DNA of 64,000 nucleotides, from assembly GCA_964217345.1 (NCBI GenBank), contig CAXPJI010000025.1:1-64000 (forward strand), given 5' to 3'. Of the stretch, positions 25,865-34,611 are shown in pieces. Position 1 is the stretch's first letter. Each line of letters starts with the position of its first letter. Source of the stretch: UBA3478 sp964217345 (GTDB lineage Bacteria > Bacteroidota > Bacteroidia > Flavobacteriales > Flavobacteriaceae). The notes below the pieces were generated by a model, which did not search any database, was not told where the DNA came from, and saw nothing but the letters and a program-made list of their open reading frames with translations. A program made the position numbers and the translations under genes.

Positions 25865-26884
25865 TTAGTGGAGTCCCTTAAACTGCTCTAAAAAACGAAG
25901 GTCATTCTCGCTAAGCAGTCTGATATCTGGGATTTGATGTAATAATAAGGCGATTCGATCGATACCCATTCCGAATGCGTATCCTGAGTATTCTGCAGGG
26001 TCGATTCCACAGTTTTTCAGCACATTAGGATCAACCATTCCGCAACCCATGATTTCTAACCATCCGGTACCCTTAGTCATACGGTAATCAGTTTCAGTTT
26101 CTAGACCCCAGTATACATCTACCTCAGCACTAGGTTCAGTGAATGGGAAGTAAGAAGGTCGAAGACGAATCTCTGATTTTCCAAAAAGCTCGGTTGTAAA
26201 GTATTGAAGGGTTTGTTTTAGGTCAGCGAAGGATACATTTTTATCGATGTATAGACCTTCGATTTGATGAAAGAAACAATGTGATCTAGCCGAAATAGCC
26301 TCGTTTCTATACACTCTTCCTGGTGAAATGGTACGAATAGGAGGTCTATTTTCTTCCATGAAACGCACCTGAACTGATGAAGTATGTGTTCTAAGAAGAA
26401 TGTCAGGATTGGTCTGAATGAAAAAGGTGTCTTGCATGTCTCTTGCCGGATGGTGATCAGGCAAATTGAGTGCAGTAAAATTGTGCCAGTCATCTTCGAT
26501 TTCTGGTCCTTCAGAAACGGTAAAACCAATAGTTGAAAAAATGTCAATGATGCGGTTTCTAACAATAGAAATAGGGTGTCTAGAACCGACTTCGATTGGG
26601 AATCCTGGCCTAGTAAGATCTTGTTTTGGCGCTGATTTTCGCTCGTTAGATTTCAGCACTGCTTTTTGCTCATCGAGTTTTTCTTGAACTTTTGTTTTGA
26701 GCTCATTGACTACCTGACCGAAGGCTTTTTTACCTTCAGGAGCGACCGATTTAAAGGCAGCGAAAAACGTGTTTAGTAATCCTTTCTTTCCCAGATATTC
26801 TAAGCGAAACGATTCTAGGGCCTCAGTAGATGAAGCTTCAAACTGTTCGACTTTTTCTATATGGCCTTTAATTTCCTCGATCAT
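25865..26884 (-). CDS. pheS: Phenylalanyl-tRNA synthetase alpha subunit
   Basis: It charges tRNA-Phe as part of an alpha2beta2 enzyme. The 339-residue protein has an N-terminal coiled-coil arm and the class II motifs: motif 2 in RTISPGRVYRNEA with the SHCFFHQIEGLYID segment, and motif 3 in GYAFGMGIDRIALL. The beta subunit gene pheT is not adjacent, as is frequent in Bacteroidota. Its own promoter box lies 18 bases upstream. Confidence 0.96.
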   Translation of the reverse strand: MIEEIKGHIEKVEQFEASSTEALESFRLEYLGKKGLLNTFFAAFKSVAPEGKKAFGQVVNELKTKVQEKLDEQKAVLKSNERKSAPKQDLTRPGFPIEVGSRHPISIVRNRIIDIFSTIGFTVSEGPEIEDDWHNFTALNLPDHHPARDMQDTFFIQTNPDILLRTHTSSVQVRFMEENRPPIRTISPGRVYRNEAISARSHCFFHQIEGLYIDKNVSFADLKQTLQYFTTELFGKSEIRLRPSYFPFTEPSAEVDVYWGLETETDYRMTKGTGWLEIMGCGMVDPNVLKNCGIDPAEYSGYAFGMGIDRIALLLHQIPDIRLLSENDLRFLEQFKGLH

Positions 26885-26901
26885 GATTCTGAAATATTCG
26901 A

Positions 26902-26909
26902 CAAATTTA
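26902..26909 (-). promoter_or_regulatory. Bacteroidota -7 box for pheS
   Basis: The minus strand reads TAAATTTG, an exact TAnnTTTG match, 17 bases before the pheS ATG. This gives a predicted leader of about 13 bases, too short for an attenuator. No clear -33 TTG was found. Confidence 0.55.
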
Positions 26910-26928
26910 ATAAAACCTCTGAGAGGCC

Positions 26929-26962
26929 TTTGAATGTGAATGATTATAAATGATTATTTTAG
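26929..26962 (+). promoter_or_regulatory. Possible promoter of the SulP gene
   Basis: TTTG at 26929-26932 and TATTTTAG at 26955-26962 (one mismatch to TAnnTTTG) are 22 bases apart, within the range for Bacteroidota sigma-ABfr promoters. The start codon is 17 bases after the -7 box. Moderate support only. Confidence 0.4.
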
Positions 26963-26978
26963 AGAAAAATGAATTTTA

Positions 26979-28550
26979 ATGAATAATTTGAAGTCTGATT
27001 TTCCAGCTAGTATTGTTGTTTTCTTTGTTGCCTTACCTCTTTGTTTAGGGATTGCATTAGCCTCAGGAGCCCCCCTTATATCTGGGTTAATTGCAGGAAT
27101 CGTAGGAGGTATTATTGTAGGTTCTTTAAGCGGTTCGCAAATTGGGGTAAGTGGTCCAGCAGCAGGTTTAGCTGCAATCGTATTAACTGCTATTACCAGC
27201 TTAGGAGGTTTCGAGACCTTTTTGGTTGCCGTGATTTTGGCAGGAATCTTTCAGATTATATTAGGAGTAATGAAGGCTGGTGTCATTGGGTATTTCTTTC
27301 CAGCTTCAGTCATCAAGGGAATGCTTTCAGCCATTGGAATCATTATTATTCTAAAGCAAATACCACATTTTTTCGGTTATGATGCAGACTGGGAGGGAAA
27401 CCTTAGCTTTATCGAGGCGGATGGTAGTAACACCTTTAGTCGTCTTCTTATGACGGTGAAACAAATTAGCACCGGCTCTACCATCATTTCTGTTATTTCT
27501 TTTGCCCTACTAATTTTATGGGATAAAGTGCTTATTCACAAGGGACCAATTTTCAGAATTATACAGGGCCCTATCGTCGCTGTTGCACTGGGGATTATTT
27601 ACTCTATATCTTTTGCTGGGGATGCTACTTTAGGAATTTCACCTGAGCATCTAGTAGCTGTGCCTATCTTCGACTTGGGTGCGGGAATAACGAGTCAACT
27701 CACCTTTCCAAATTTTGCCGCAATTCAAAATACTGAGGTTTGGATAGTCGCTATTACGATTTGCGTAGTAGCTAGTTTAGAAACGCTACTTTGTGTGGAG
27801 GCAACAGACAAATTAGATCCACATAAAAGAGTAACTCCAACGAATCGAGAATTATTTGCACAAGGTGTGGGTAATGTTATCTCAGGCGCCATTGGAGGCC
27901 TCCCAATTACTCAAGTAATTGTTCGAAGCTCGGCCAATATTCAATCTAGAAATAAGACCAAGGCGTCTGCCATTATTCATGGATTTTTATTGCTTATTGC
28001 CGTATTTATTCTACCAAATGTTATTAACCTTATACCCTTATCCGTTCTAGCTGCTATACTGTTAATGGTAGGATATAAATTGGCTAAACCTGTGCTATTC
28101 AAATCTATGTATCGTCTAGGGAAAAAGCAGTTTGTTCCTTTTATCGTTACGATTGTAGGTATTGTGTTTACCGACCTATTGGTAGGTATCATTATGGGTC
28201 TTGCAACCTCTCTGGTAATTATTCTTCTCGAAAGCTTTAACAACTCTCACTTCATGCATTTGAAGAAAGAAGAGAGTTTAAGCAGTATTGTGTTAGCCGA
28301 AGAGGTGACCTTTTTTAATAAAGCAGCTATTCTAAAATCTCTTCAAGAAATCCCTAATGGAAATAAGCTCGAAATTGATTTTAGAGGAACAGTGTTCATC
28401 GATTACGACGTTATCGAGATTCTTCATGAATTTCAAGAAAAGGCCTCAGAAAGAGACATCTCAATAACCTTCATCTTTGAAAATGAGAAGGTTGAGTCGC
28501 CAACGAATTTAATTGAGCGACTCTTAAACAAGAGAAAAGTTCAAGCTTAG
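26979..28550 (+). CDS. SulP-family anion (likely bicarbonate) transporter
   Basis: A 523-residue inner-membrane transporter of the SulP/SLC26 family. It has 10 or more hydrophobic segments up to about residue 410, the family GSLSGSQIGVSGPAAG loop, and a C-terminal cytoplasmic STAS-like domain (about 430-515, with IDFRGTVFIDYDVIEIL). It exchanges or co-transports an anion. The gene ends 7 bases from a convergent beta carbonic anhydrase gene, a pairing that points to bicarbonate rather than sulfate. Sodium dependence as in BicA is inference only. Confidence 0.88.
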   Translation: MNNLKSDFPASIVVFFVALPLCLGIALASGAPLISGLIAGIVGGIIVGSLSGSQIGVSGPAAGLAAIVLTAITSLGGFETFLVAVILAGIFQIILGVMKAGVIGYFFPASVIKGMLSAIGIIIILKQIPHFFGYDADWEGNLSFIEADGSNTFSRLLMTVKQISTGSTIISVISFALLILWDKVLIHKGPIFRIIQGPIVAVALGIIYSISFAGDATLGISPEHLVAVPIFDLGAGITSQLTFPNFAAIQNTEVWIVAITICVVASLETLLCVEATDKLDPHKRVTPTNRELFAQGVGNVISGAIGGLPITQVIVRSSANIQSRNKTKASAIIHGFLLLIAVFILPNVINLIPLSVLAAILLMVGYKLAKPVLFKSMYRLGKKQFVPFIVTIVGIVFTDLLVGIIMGLATSLVIILLESFNNSHFMHLKKEESLSSIVLAEEVTFFNKAAILKSLQEIPNGNKLEIDFRGTVFIDYDVIEILHEFQEKASERDISITFIFENEKVESPTNLIERLLNKRKVQA

Positions 28551-28557
28551 TAAAGGC

Positions 28558-29187
28558 TTAATCGAGAAAACTCACTTTGCCTGTACCTACATCGTACATG
28601 GCTCCTACAATAGTGATTTTACCCTTTTCTTCTAAGCGTCTTAGAACGTTAGATTTGATTCGGATATCCTCTACCGAGCGGTAGACGTTATGTTTAGCCA
28701 CTTCGTTGACAAAGTCCAAATTCGAAGAGTTACGATCTGCTGGATCTGTTGGTTCTGTAGTCTCCATAACAGAGGCATTAATCTTTGAAAGAAGACTAGT
28801 TAGGTTGCCCAATTCGACGTGATCACAGGCTCCTTTTACTGCTCCACAAGAAGTATGTCCGAGAACCACTACGGCTTTAGAGCCAGCGGCCGCACAGCCA
28901 AACTCTAGACTTCCTAGAATGTCTTCATTGATAATATTTCCTGCTACAGTGGCAACGAAAAGTGATCCAATTCCTTGATCAAAAACCGAAGTTACTGGCA
29001 CTCGTGAATCGATACACCCCACGATACATGCGAATGGATATTGGCCATTTGCTGTAGCCTCTACTTCAGACATTAAATCTCTTTCTTTCATTGCACCATT
29101 TAAGAAGCGTTCGTTCCCTTCGATTAGGAGGTTGATTGCTTCAGACGGACTCATTTTTGCTTGACTTTCTGCTGTTTGTACAGGCAT
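28558..29187 (-). CDS. can: Beta-class carbonic anhydrase
   Basis: It interconverts CO2 and bicarbonate in the cytoplasm. The 209-residue protein shows the zinc ligands Cys58, His111 and Cys114 and the catalytic Asp60-Arg62 dyad in GCIDSRVPV and GHTSCGAVKGA. It is convergent with the SulP transporter, which likely supplies bicarbonate for anaplerotic carboxylation, as discussed for marine flavobacteria. No signal peptide is seen. Confidence 0.94.
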   Translation of the reverse strand: MPVQTAESQAKMSPSEAINLLIEGNERFLNGAMKERDLMSEVEATANGQYPFACIVGCIDSRVPVTSVFDQGIGSLFVATVAGNIINEDILGSLEFGCAAAGSKAVVVLGHTSCGAVKGACDHVELGNLTSLLSKINASVMETTEPTDPADRNSSNLDFVNEVAKHNVYRSVEDIRIKSNVLRRLEEKGKITIVGAMYDVGTGKVSFLD

Positions 29188-29240
29188 GTGTATAAAATTT
29201 AAAGTTGCCTAGAATATAGTAATTTTCGGGAGAAGAGTTT

Positions 29241-29987
29241 TTATTCTTTAATAAATCGTATTGAAGAAGTGACGATCCAACCCGATTGACCATTGGCAAT
29301 TTCGATTTTTTGAAATTCTTCAAAAGACTCCACTGGCTTTACTTTGGTGCCTTCGTTTAACTCAAAAGCAACCGGAGCGTCTATTTTTGGGTCGCTAAGT
29401 ACAGTTACCGCCGGTTCAAATACAATAGCGTAATTCTCTGAGCGTTCTATTTTTCGAATAAATAGAAGTGTTAAAAAGGCGATCAAGGCAACAATCAGAC
29501 TAGGGGTAGCTATTTTCCTTAAACGAGGTTTTATAGTTTTTGCAACTGCAAATAATAGAGCGAAAATAAGACTAGTCACAGCCCAACTTTCACTGTTCAT
29601 AAGGTTTAGTAAAAATTTATAAACTCGTTTTATAATAGAGTCGGGTAATGGTTCAATTCGATCAATTCGTTGATTCTCTGCAAACTGCAAATTTGTTAGT
29701 AGGTCAACATCTTTTTTGAAGTGCAGTAACCCCTTTTCGTAATAAAGAATACTTGATGCTGTCTGACCGTTTTTATAATAGGCGTTACCTAAATTTAAAT
29801 AGACCTCTTTCGAATGCAGCCCTTCAGCTAACACCTCCTGGTAAGCTTTTATGGCAACATCATAATCCTCTTCGAGATAAGCTTTGTTACCGGCTTTGAA
29901 GGCTACTATTCCTTTTTCAAAACCAGCTTCTTGCGCCGTAATCGTTAGGCTTAAGAAAAGTGTAATAAGCAGGGTTAAGCTTCGCAT
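29241..29987 (-). CDS. batE: BatE: TPR and SH3 domain protein
   Basis: The last gene of the Bat aerotolerance operon, 248 residues from the ATG at 29987. A TTG upstream at 30008 is less likely because it precedes the natural signal peptide MRSLTLLITLFLSLTITAQ. Tetratricopeptide repeats follow (about 25-110, with EVYLNLGNAYYKNGQ), then two hydrophobic segments (about 130-185) and a C-terminal bacterial SH3-like domain (about 190-248). It is probably an inner-membrane protein whose SH3 part faces the periplasm. Its exact role in the Bat complex is not established. Confidence 0.85.
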   Translation of the reverse strand: MRSLTLLITLFLSLTITAQEAGFEKGIVAFKAGNKAYLEEDYDVAIKAYQEVLAEGLHSKEVYLNLGNAYYKNGQTASSILYYEKGLLHFKKDVDLLTNLQFAENQRIDRIEPLPDSIIKRVYKFLLNLMNSESWAVTSLIFALLFAVAKTIKPRLRKIATPSLIVALIAFLTLLFIRKIERSENYAIVFEPAVTVLSDPKIDAPVAFELNEGTKVKPVESFEEFQKIEIANGQSGWIVTSSIRFIKE

Positions 29988-29991
29988 GAGT

Positions 29992-31743
29992 TTATAAGAG
30001 ATCGTCAATTATATTATGAAGTATTTTTGAATCTTCTTCGAATGGAGCACTTGCCGAGCCACTGTACCGAACCATAAGAATTCGATCGTTAATGGTATTT
30101 ATTCGCTCAATTAGGTGGGCATCCGCACCCAGTGTTTGAAGTTTATCTTCTCGCTCTTGTTTAGAGGCCGTAGATAAATCGACTCCTGAATATTTTTCTA
30201 GACATAAGAATAGAATTTCAGAAGCGATAGAATAGAACTCAGCGTTTTGCTCTTTGGCTAGTTTGTCTGCTCGTTTTAAAAGTGCCTTGATTTTTTTCGG
30301 AAGCGCCTTTTTAGCTCCTTGACCCGAAGTTCCTATACTTGCTTTAAAAGTGTTTATGATGAAACTTATGCTGAATCCTAAAATAAGGAGTAGCGCCAGT
30401 ATGAGATAATAGGTGTTACTTTCAAACCAGGGAGAACTAACTATCGTAACTAGGCTTGTTTGATAAGCATTCGATTTAAACCCAGAAGTAACTGGGGTGT
30501 TTTTCTCTGCTATTGGTGCTATTGTGCTTGTACTAGGAAGCAGTGCACTTCCTTCTACAGTAAGATCAAAAGGATCACTACTTAGTGTTTTGTAGCTTTT
30601 CGAATTCGGATCGAAGTAGGTAAACTCAAGTGGGTCGACAGGATAACTTCCTGCATATCTGGGAACAACAGTATAGGAGTTGGTCACTGAACCGTTCATC
30701 CCTTCTCTGTTTACCCTAACGTCATCGGTATATTCGGGATCGTACTTTTCGAGCGCTGACGGTAAACTTAGTTCAGGGATAGAAAGTAATTTGAGATTCC
30801 CTTTCCCATTAATTTTAACCTTGATTTGAGTTGATTCGTTGGCCTCCAAGTTGGTTCTGCTTGCATCTACTGACAGTTCAAAATCTCCTACCGCTCCACT
30901 AAAATTTAAAGGTTTCCCTTCTTCTGGCAACTCCCTCACATTGATACTCAGATCACCCGCTTTAACTGTTTTAGTTGCCGATCTCATAATCGGATCACCA
31001 AAGAAATCTCTTCTCCCAGTCGGTATTTGGACATAGAGTTCAAGTGCAAATGGATCTAAAGCCAACGAACCAGATTTTTGAGGGTATAAAACCACGGTTT
31101 TTAAATCTACCGCGTTGAAACTTTCGTTTCTGAAGGTGGTTCTTCGCGTTTCGTATTCTTTTATAGGCAGGTCTTGACTCCAGAAATTTTTATAGGTCGG
31201 ATTCTCAACAGGGATAAAATTATTGATGTAAACTCTCGGAGAAAAATAAAGGGTGTAGGTCACCAAAACCCCTTGATTTAGATAGGGTTTGTCATTCGAT
31301 AGTGTCGCAACTAGGTAAAGGCTTTCATCGGCGATGTCTTGTGCGGTCTTTGGTGCATTAGGGTTATCGATGGGCTCTGTTACCAAAACTGTTTTAGGGT
31401 CAGTGGTATAAACAGTATTATCGATGGTTATTGACGCACTATCAATGATTAATTGTCCTTGCTTCTTGGGTCTAAGAAGATAGGTGTACGATTTAGAAAA
31501 ACTCCGTTTTCCATTGATAAAGGAGGAGCTGATCGATTGTGAAGGACCCATGAGTACCTCGAAATTATTAAAGGAAGGTGCTTCAAAGAAGTCCCCATCC
31601 TTATTCATTTCAAAAGAAACTCTAAGGCGTTCGTTTTGGCCTAGTTTAGCTTTACTCAGGACCGCTTCGAACTTGATGTCATTATCCTGAGCCTTTGCCA
31701 ATAGACTAAAAAGAGAAAATAAGAGTACTGCCCAACGTTTCAT
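29992..31743 (-). CDS. batD: BatD: oxygen-tolerance protein
   Basis: A 583-residue membrane-anchored periplasmic protein of the BatD family. It has a signal peptide (MKRWAVLLFSLFSLLAKAQ), a long immunoglobulin-like beta-rich region typical of BatD (about 20-430), one transmembrane helix near 445-465 and a cytoplasmic helical tail. The ATG at 31743 shares a base with the batC stop (TGATG), so it is preferred over a TTG six bases upstream. With the two VWA proteins it likely forms an envelope complex linked to stress or aerotolerance. Confidence 0.87.
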   Translation of the reverse strand: MKRWAVLLFSLFSLLAKAQDNDIKFEAVLSKAKLGQNERLRVSFEMNKDGDFFEAPSFNNFEVLMGPSQSISSSFINGKRSFSKSYTYLLRPKKQGQLIIDSASITIDNTVYTTDPKTVLVTEPIDNPNAPKTAQDIADESLYLVATLSNDKPYLNQGVLVTYTLYFSPRVYINNFIPVENPTYKNFWSQDLPIKEYETRRTTFRNESFNAVDLKTVVLYPQKSGSLALDPFALELYVQIPTGRRDFFGDPIMRSATKTVKAGDLSINVRELPEEGKPLNFSGAVGDFELSVDASRTNLEANESTQIKVKINGKGNLKLLSIPELSLPSALEKYDPEYTDDVRVNREGMNGSVTNSYTVVPRYAGSYPVDPLEFTYFDPNSKSYKTLSSDPFDLTVEGSALLPSTSTIAPIAEKNTPVTSGFKSNAYQTSLVTIVSSPWFESNTYYLILALLLILGFSISFIINTFKASIGTSGQGAKKALPKKIKALLKRADKLAKEQNAEFYSIASEILFLCLEKYSGVDLSTASKQEREDKLQTLGADAHLIERINTINDRILMVRYSGSASAPFEEDSKILHNIIDDLL

Positions 31744-32582
31744 CACCAATCTTTTTCAACTTTCAATTTACGACCTTGAACCTTTTTAGCGTTCATTTTT
31801 TCTTGTACTTTATTCTCTTCATTTTGAAGCGCCTGCAAAAGGTTTTCTATCTGTTGCTTAGAAAGTTCCTGAGGCTTAGGATTACCTTGAGGCTGCTTGT
31901 CTTCTGGTCGTTTTCCTTGTTCCTGTTTTTGATCTCCTTGGCCTTTTTTCTGTTCTTCTTTTTCAGAACCATCTCCCTTTTCGTCCTCTGACTCTCTCTC
32001 TTTTTCTTTGGAGTCTCCCTGATCACCTTCTTTCTCTTGATCACCTTCTTTATCCTCCTGATCGTTCTCTTTATTTTCCTTGTTTTCTTGTTGATCCTGT
32101 TGATCCTGATTTTGGTTTTGATCCTGATTCTGATTCTGTTCTTGCTGTTGCTCTTGCTCTTCTTTTTTCTTTTTTGCTAAAGCGAGATTATACCGAGTTT
32201 CTTCATCTGTAGGGTTATTTCGCAGCGCCTGTTTATAGGCTTCTATGGCATTATCGTATTCTTCCTTTTGCATGTAAACATTGCCTATGTTGTGGAATGC
32301 TTTATGGGAGAGATCGGGCTGTGAGCTTCGATTTGCGGCCTCTTTTAGGTGTCCAAAAGCTTCCTCAATGTGATTCTCCCGATAGAGTGTGGTGCCAAGA
32401 TTATAAGGAGCCTCAGCATAAGTGGTATCAATAGCGGATGCTTTCCGAAATAACTGTTCTGCCTTTGTTGGAGCACTTATCTTATCGATTCCATTATTGT
32501 TGAGTTTTTCAACTTCTAAACGTTGGCCATTTGCAACGAGCCCGATTAATACAACGATATGAAAGAGTAATTGCCTTCTCAT
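31743..32582 (-). CDS. batC: BatC: TPR protein with charged low-complexity region
   Basis: A 279-residue protein with a signal peptide (MRRQLLFHIVVLIGLVANGQ), two or three TPR units (about 45-140, with KAFHNIGNVYMQKEEYDNAIEAYKQAL), an extreme Glu/Gln/Lys/Asp-rich stretch (about 145-235) and the conserved BatC C-terminus ending KVEKDW. The ATG at 32582 overlaps the batB stop as ATGA and gives a clean signal peptide; a start four codons earlier is possible. The spacer is probably disordered and periplasmic. Confidence 0.85.
   Translation of the reverse strand: MRRQLLFHIVVLIGLVANGQRLEVEKLNNNGIDKISAPTKAEQLFRKASAIDTTYAEAPYNLGTTLYRENHIEEAFGHLKEAANRSSQPDLSHKAFHNIGNVYMQKEEYDNAIEAYKQALRNNPTDEETRYNLALAKKKKEEQEQQQEQNQNQDQNQNQDQQDQQENKENKENDQEDKEGDQEKEGDQGDSKEKERESEDEKGDGSEKEEQKKGQGDQKQEQGKRPEDKQPQGNPKPQELSKQQIENLLQALQNEENKVQEKMNAKKVQGRKLKVEKDW
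32085..32165 (-). repeat. Low-complexity Gln/Asn/Asp codon repeat in batC
   Basis: Short direct repeats of the form GATCCTGATT/CTGATTCTG on the plus strand code for runs of Gln, Asn and Asp on the minus strand. This is simple-sequence coding DNA likely to vary in length between strains. Confidence 0.7.
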
Positions 32583-33610
32583 TTTCGAAACCATAGTAGT
32601 TTACGTTCAGGAATTAAGAATTCAATGACTAAAATAATAAAGGCAATGGCGATGAACCATTGAAATTGATCTTTATAGTTAGAGTAGGTCTGGGTTTCAA
32701 AAGCAGTTTTGTCTAGTTGGGCTAGGAAATCGCTAATTGCTGATATCGTTGCTTCGGTGGTTAGGATATCGATATAAATACCGTTGGTGCTATCTGCCAA
32801 TTCTTCTAATACGTCCTTGTTCAGCTTTGAGATGACTACATTGCCTTCATTATCTTTTTTAAAGCTGCCTTTTGCTTTTCCACTTTCGGGAATTGGGCCT
32901 CCAGAGGTCGTGCCTGTTGCAACGGTGATGATTTGAATGTTGGCTTGGTTCGCGATTTCGGCGATGATATCTACTCCTGTTTCATTGTGATCTTCTCCGT
33001 CAGACAATAAAATGAGCACTCTGCGGGTCTCGGCATTTGGGTCGAAAAAAGTGCCAGCAAGTTTGATAGCTTCTAGGATAGCTGTTCCTTGAGAGGACAT
33101 CATGTCTGTATTTACTCCTTTAAGGAACATACGAGCAGCTCCATAGTCTGTTGTGATGGGTAGCTGAGGAAAGGCAGAGGCTGCGTAAGTAATGATTCCT
33201 ACTCGGTCTCCCTTGAGCTCAGAAAGTGTTTCTGCAACAATTCGTTTTGCCTTTTCTATACGATTAGGGGCGATGTCCTCAGTGAGCATACTCTTTGAGA
33301 CATCGATGGCAAATACTAGATCAACCCCTTCTCTTTTTACCGTACCTAATTGTGTTCCGATTTTAGGATTGGCTAATCCAATGAAGGCAAAATAGATAGC
33401 GAGAAGTATAAGAATGCGTTTTAGTAAGCGGTTTTTATTGCTTCGAAGAGGTGCGAGTCTTTTTAGCATTTGATCTCTCAATTTCTCATCGGGCTGGGCT
33501 TTTTTTAGCGTATGCTTTTGCCATGCTCGATACCCTATGAAAAGTAGGGTGATCAGCAGAACAACGATCCCGCCTATAGTGAGGTATTGGGTATGTTCGA
33601 CTAACATCAT
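32579..33610 (-). CDS. batB: BatB: membrane VWA-domain protein
   Basis: A 343-residue membrane protein. Two N-terminal hydrophobic segments (about 10-27 and 62-80) precede a von Willebrand A domain with an intact metal site: DVSKSML (DxSxS), a middle threonine and LLSDGEDHNE. A C-terminal helix follows (about 315-333). VWA domains bind partners through a metal ion, here likely BatA and BatD. It overlaps batA and batC by ATGA junctions; the ATG at 33607 is an alternative start. Confidence 0.9.
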   Translation of the reverse strand: MMLVEHTQYLTIGGIVVLLITLLFIGYRAWQKHTLKKAQPDEKLRDQMLKRLAPLRSNKNRLLKRILILLAIYFAFIGLANPKIGTQLGTVKREGVDLVFAIDVSKSMLTEDIAPNRIEKAKRIVAETLSELKGDRVGIITYAASAFPQLPITTDYGAARMFLKGVNTDMMSSQGTAILEAIKLAGTFFDPNAETRRVLILLSDGEDHNETGVDIIAEIANQANIQIITVATGTTSGGPIPESGKAKGSFKKDNEGNVVISKLNKDVLEELADSTNGIYIDILTTEATISAISDFLAQLDKTAFETQTYSNYKDQFQWFIAIAFIILVIEFLIPERKLLWFRK

Positions 33611-34611
33611 GACAGGGCTTCTCTAAAAAGGGTGTGACGTAATAATAGCTCAAGAGCAAGTAGACTTAAGGCTAGAAATACCCAAAATCTAAAATGCTCT
33701 TCGTAGGTGTAATAACTAAACTCTTCAATTTCGCTTTTTTCAAGCTCATTGATTTGATCGTAGATGGCTTCAAGACTTTGGTTGTCAGTGGCTCTGTAGT
33801 AGCTACCGCCAGTAAGCTCTGACACGCTTTTGAGGAGCTCTTCATCGATTTCTACTGAACGCATTCCGTATCTGAATGAACCGTCAGGATTGTAGGCAAT
33901 GGGGCTTAAGGCATTACCATTAGTTCCTAGACCAATGGTGTAAATTTTGATACCATATTCGAGGGCGAGATTGGCCGCAGTTTCAGGTTCAATAAATCCA
34001 CTATTGTTCACCCCATCTGTAAGTAAGATGATGATTTTTGAAATCGCATCACTTTCTTTAAGGCGATTCACTGCTGTTGCGAGTCCCATTCCGATAGCGG
34101 TTCCGTCCTCGATAGCTCCAAAGGTTAGCTCCGAAAGTGCAGTGAGCGTAATTGCGGTATCGGTGGTTAGGGGTGTTTTTGTATAACTTTCTCCGGCATA
34201 TACAACGAGCCCGATACGGTCGCTTTTTCGATCTTTGACGAAGTCTGAAGCCACTTCTTTCAAGGCTTCAAGTCGGTTAGGTTGCAGATCTTTGGCGAGC
34301 ATACTCGAACTCACGTCTATTGAAAGAACGATGTCTATACCACTAGAAGTTTTCGTCTTGGTGTTTACCCCAGACGTTTGAGGCCTTGCTAGTGCCATGA
34401 TCAGCGAAGCTAGAGCTGCGATACGGAGCACCCAAATTAAAGGACGTAGTTTAGATTTTAGACTGCTTGACCGCTTAACTCTTGTAGAAAAATTGAAAAA
34501 AACGGATTCTTTTGAAGCGCTCTTAAGCTTCCATAGTACAAGTAGTAATAAGATTGCAAAAAGTGCAAACCACTCAGGATTTTTATAAGGAGCTAAAAGT
34601 ACTTCTCTCAT
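33607..34611 (-). CDS. batA: BatA: membrane VWA-domain protein
   Basis: A 334-residue paralogue of BatB: hydrophobic N-terminal helices (about 13-30 and 55-75), a VWA domain with DVSSSMLAKD (complete MIDAS DxSxS) and LLTDGVNNSG, and a C-terminal membrane helix (about 308-325). The two VWA proteins probably form a complex at the inner membrane whose assembly may be assisted by the MoxR ATPase encoded upstream. It overlaps the gene before it by four bases. Confidence 0.9.
   Translation of the reverse strand: MREVLLAPYKNPEWFALFAILLLLVLWKLKSASKESVFFNFSTRVKRSSSLKSKLRPLIWVLRIAALASLIMALARPQTSGVNTKTKTSSGIDIVLSIDVSSSMLAKDLQPNRLEALKEVASDFVKDRKSDRIGLVVYAGESYTKTPLTTDTAITLTALSELTFGAIEDGTAIGMGLATAVNRLKESDAISKIIILLTDGVNNSGFIEPETAANLALEYGIKIYTIGLGTNGNALSPIAYNPDGSFRYGMRSVEIDEELLKSVSELTGGSYYRATDNQSLEAIYDQINELEKSEIEEFSYYTYEEHFRFWVFLALSLLALELLLRHTLFREALS

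Noticed and set aside
31776..32044. Open frames on both strands within batC
   Set aside because: They are by-products of the low-complexity charged region, with compositions unlike real proteins.
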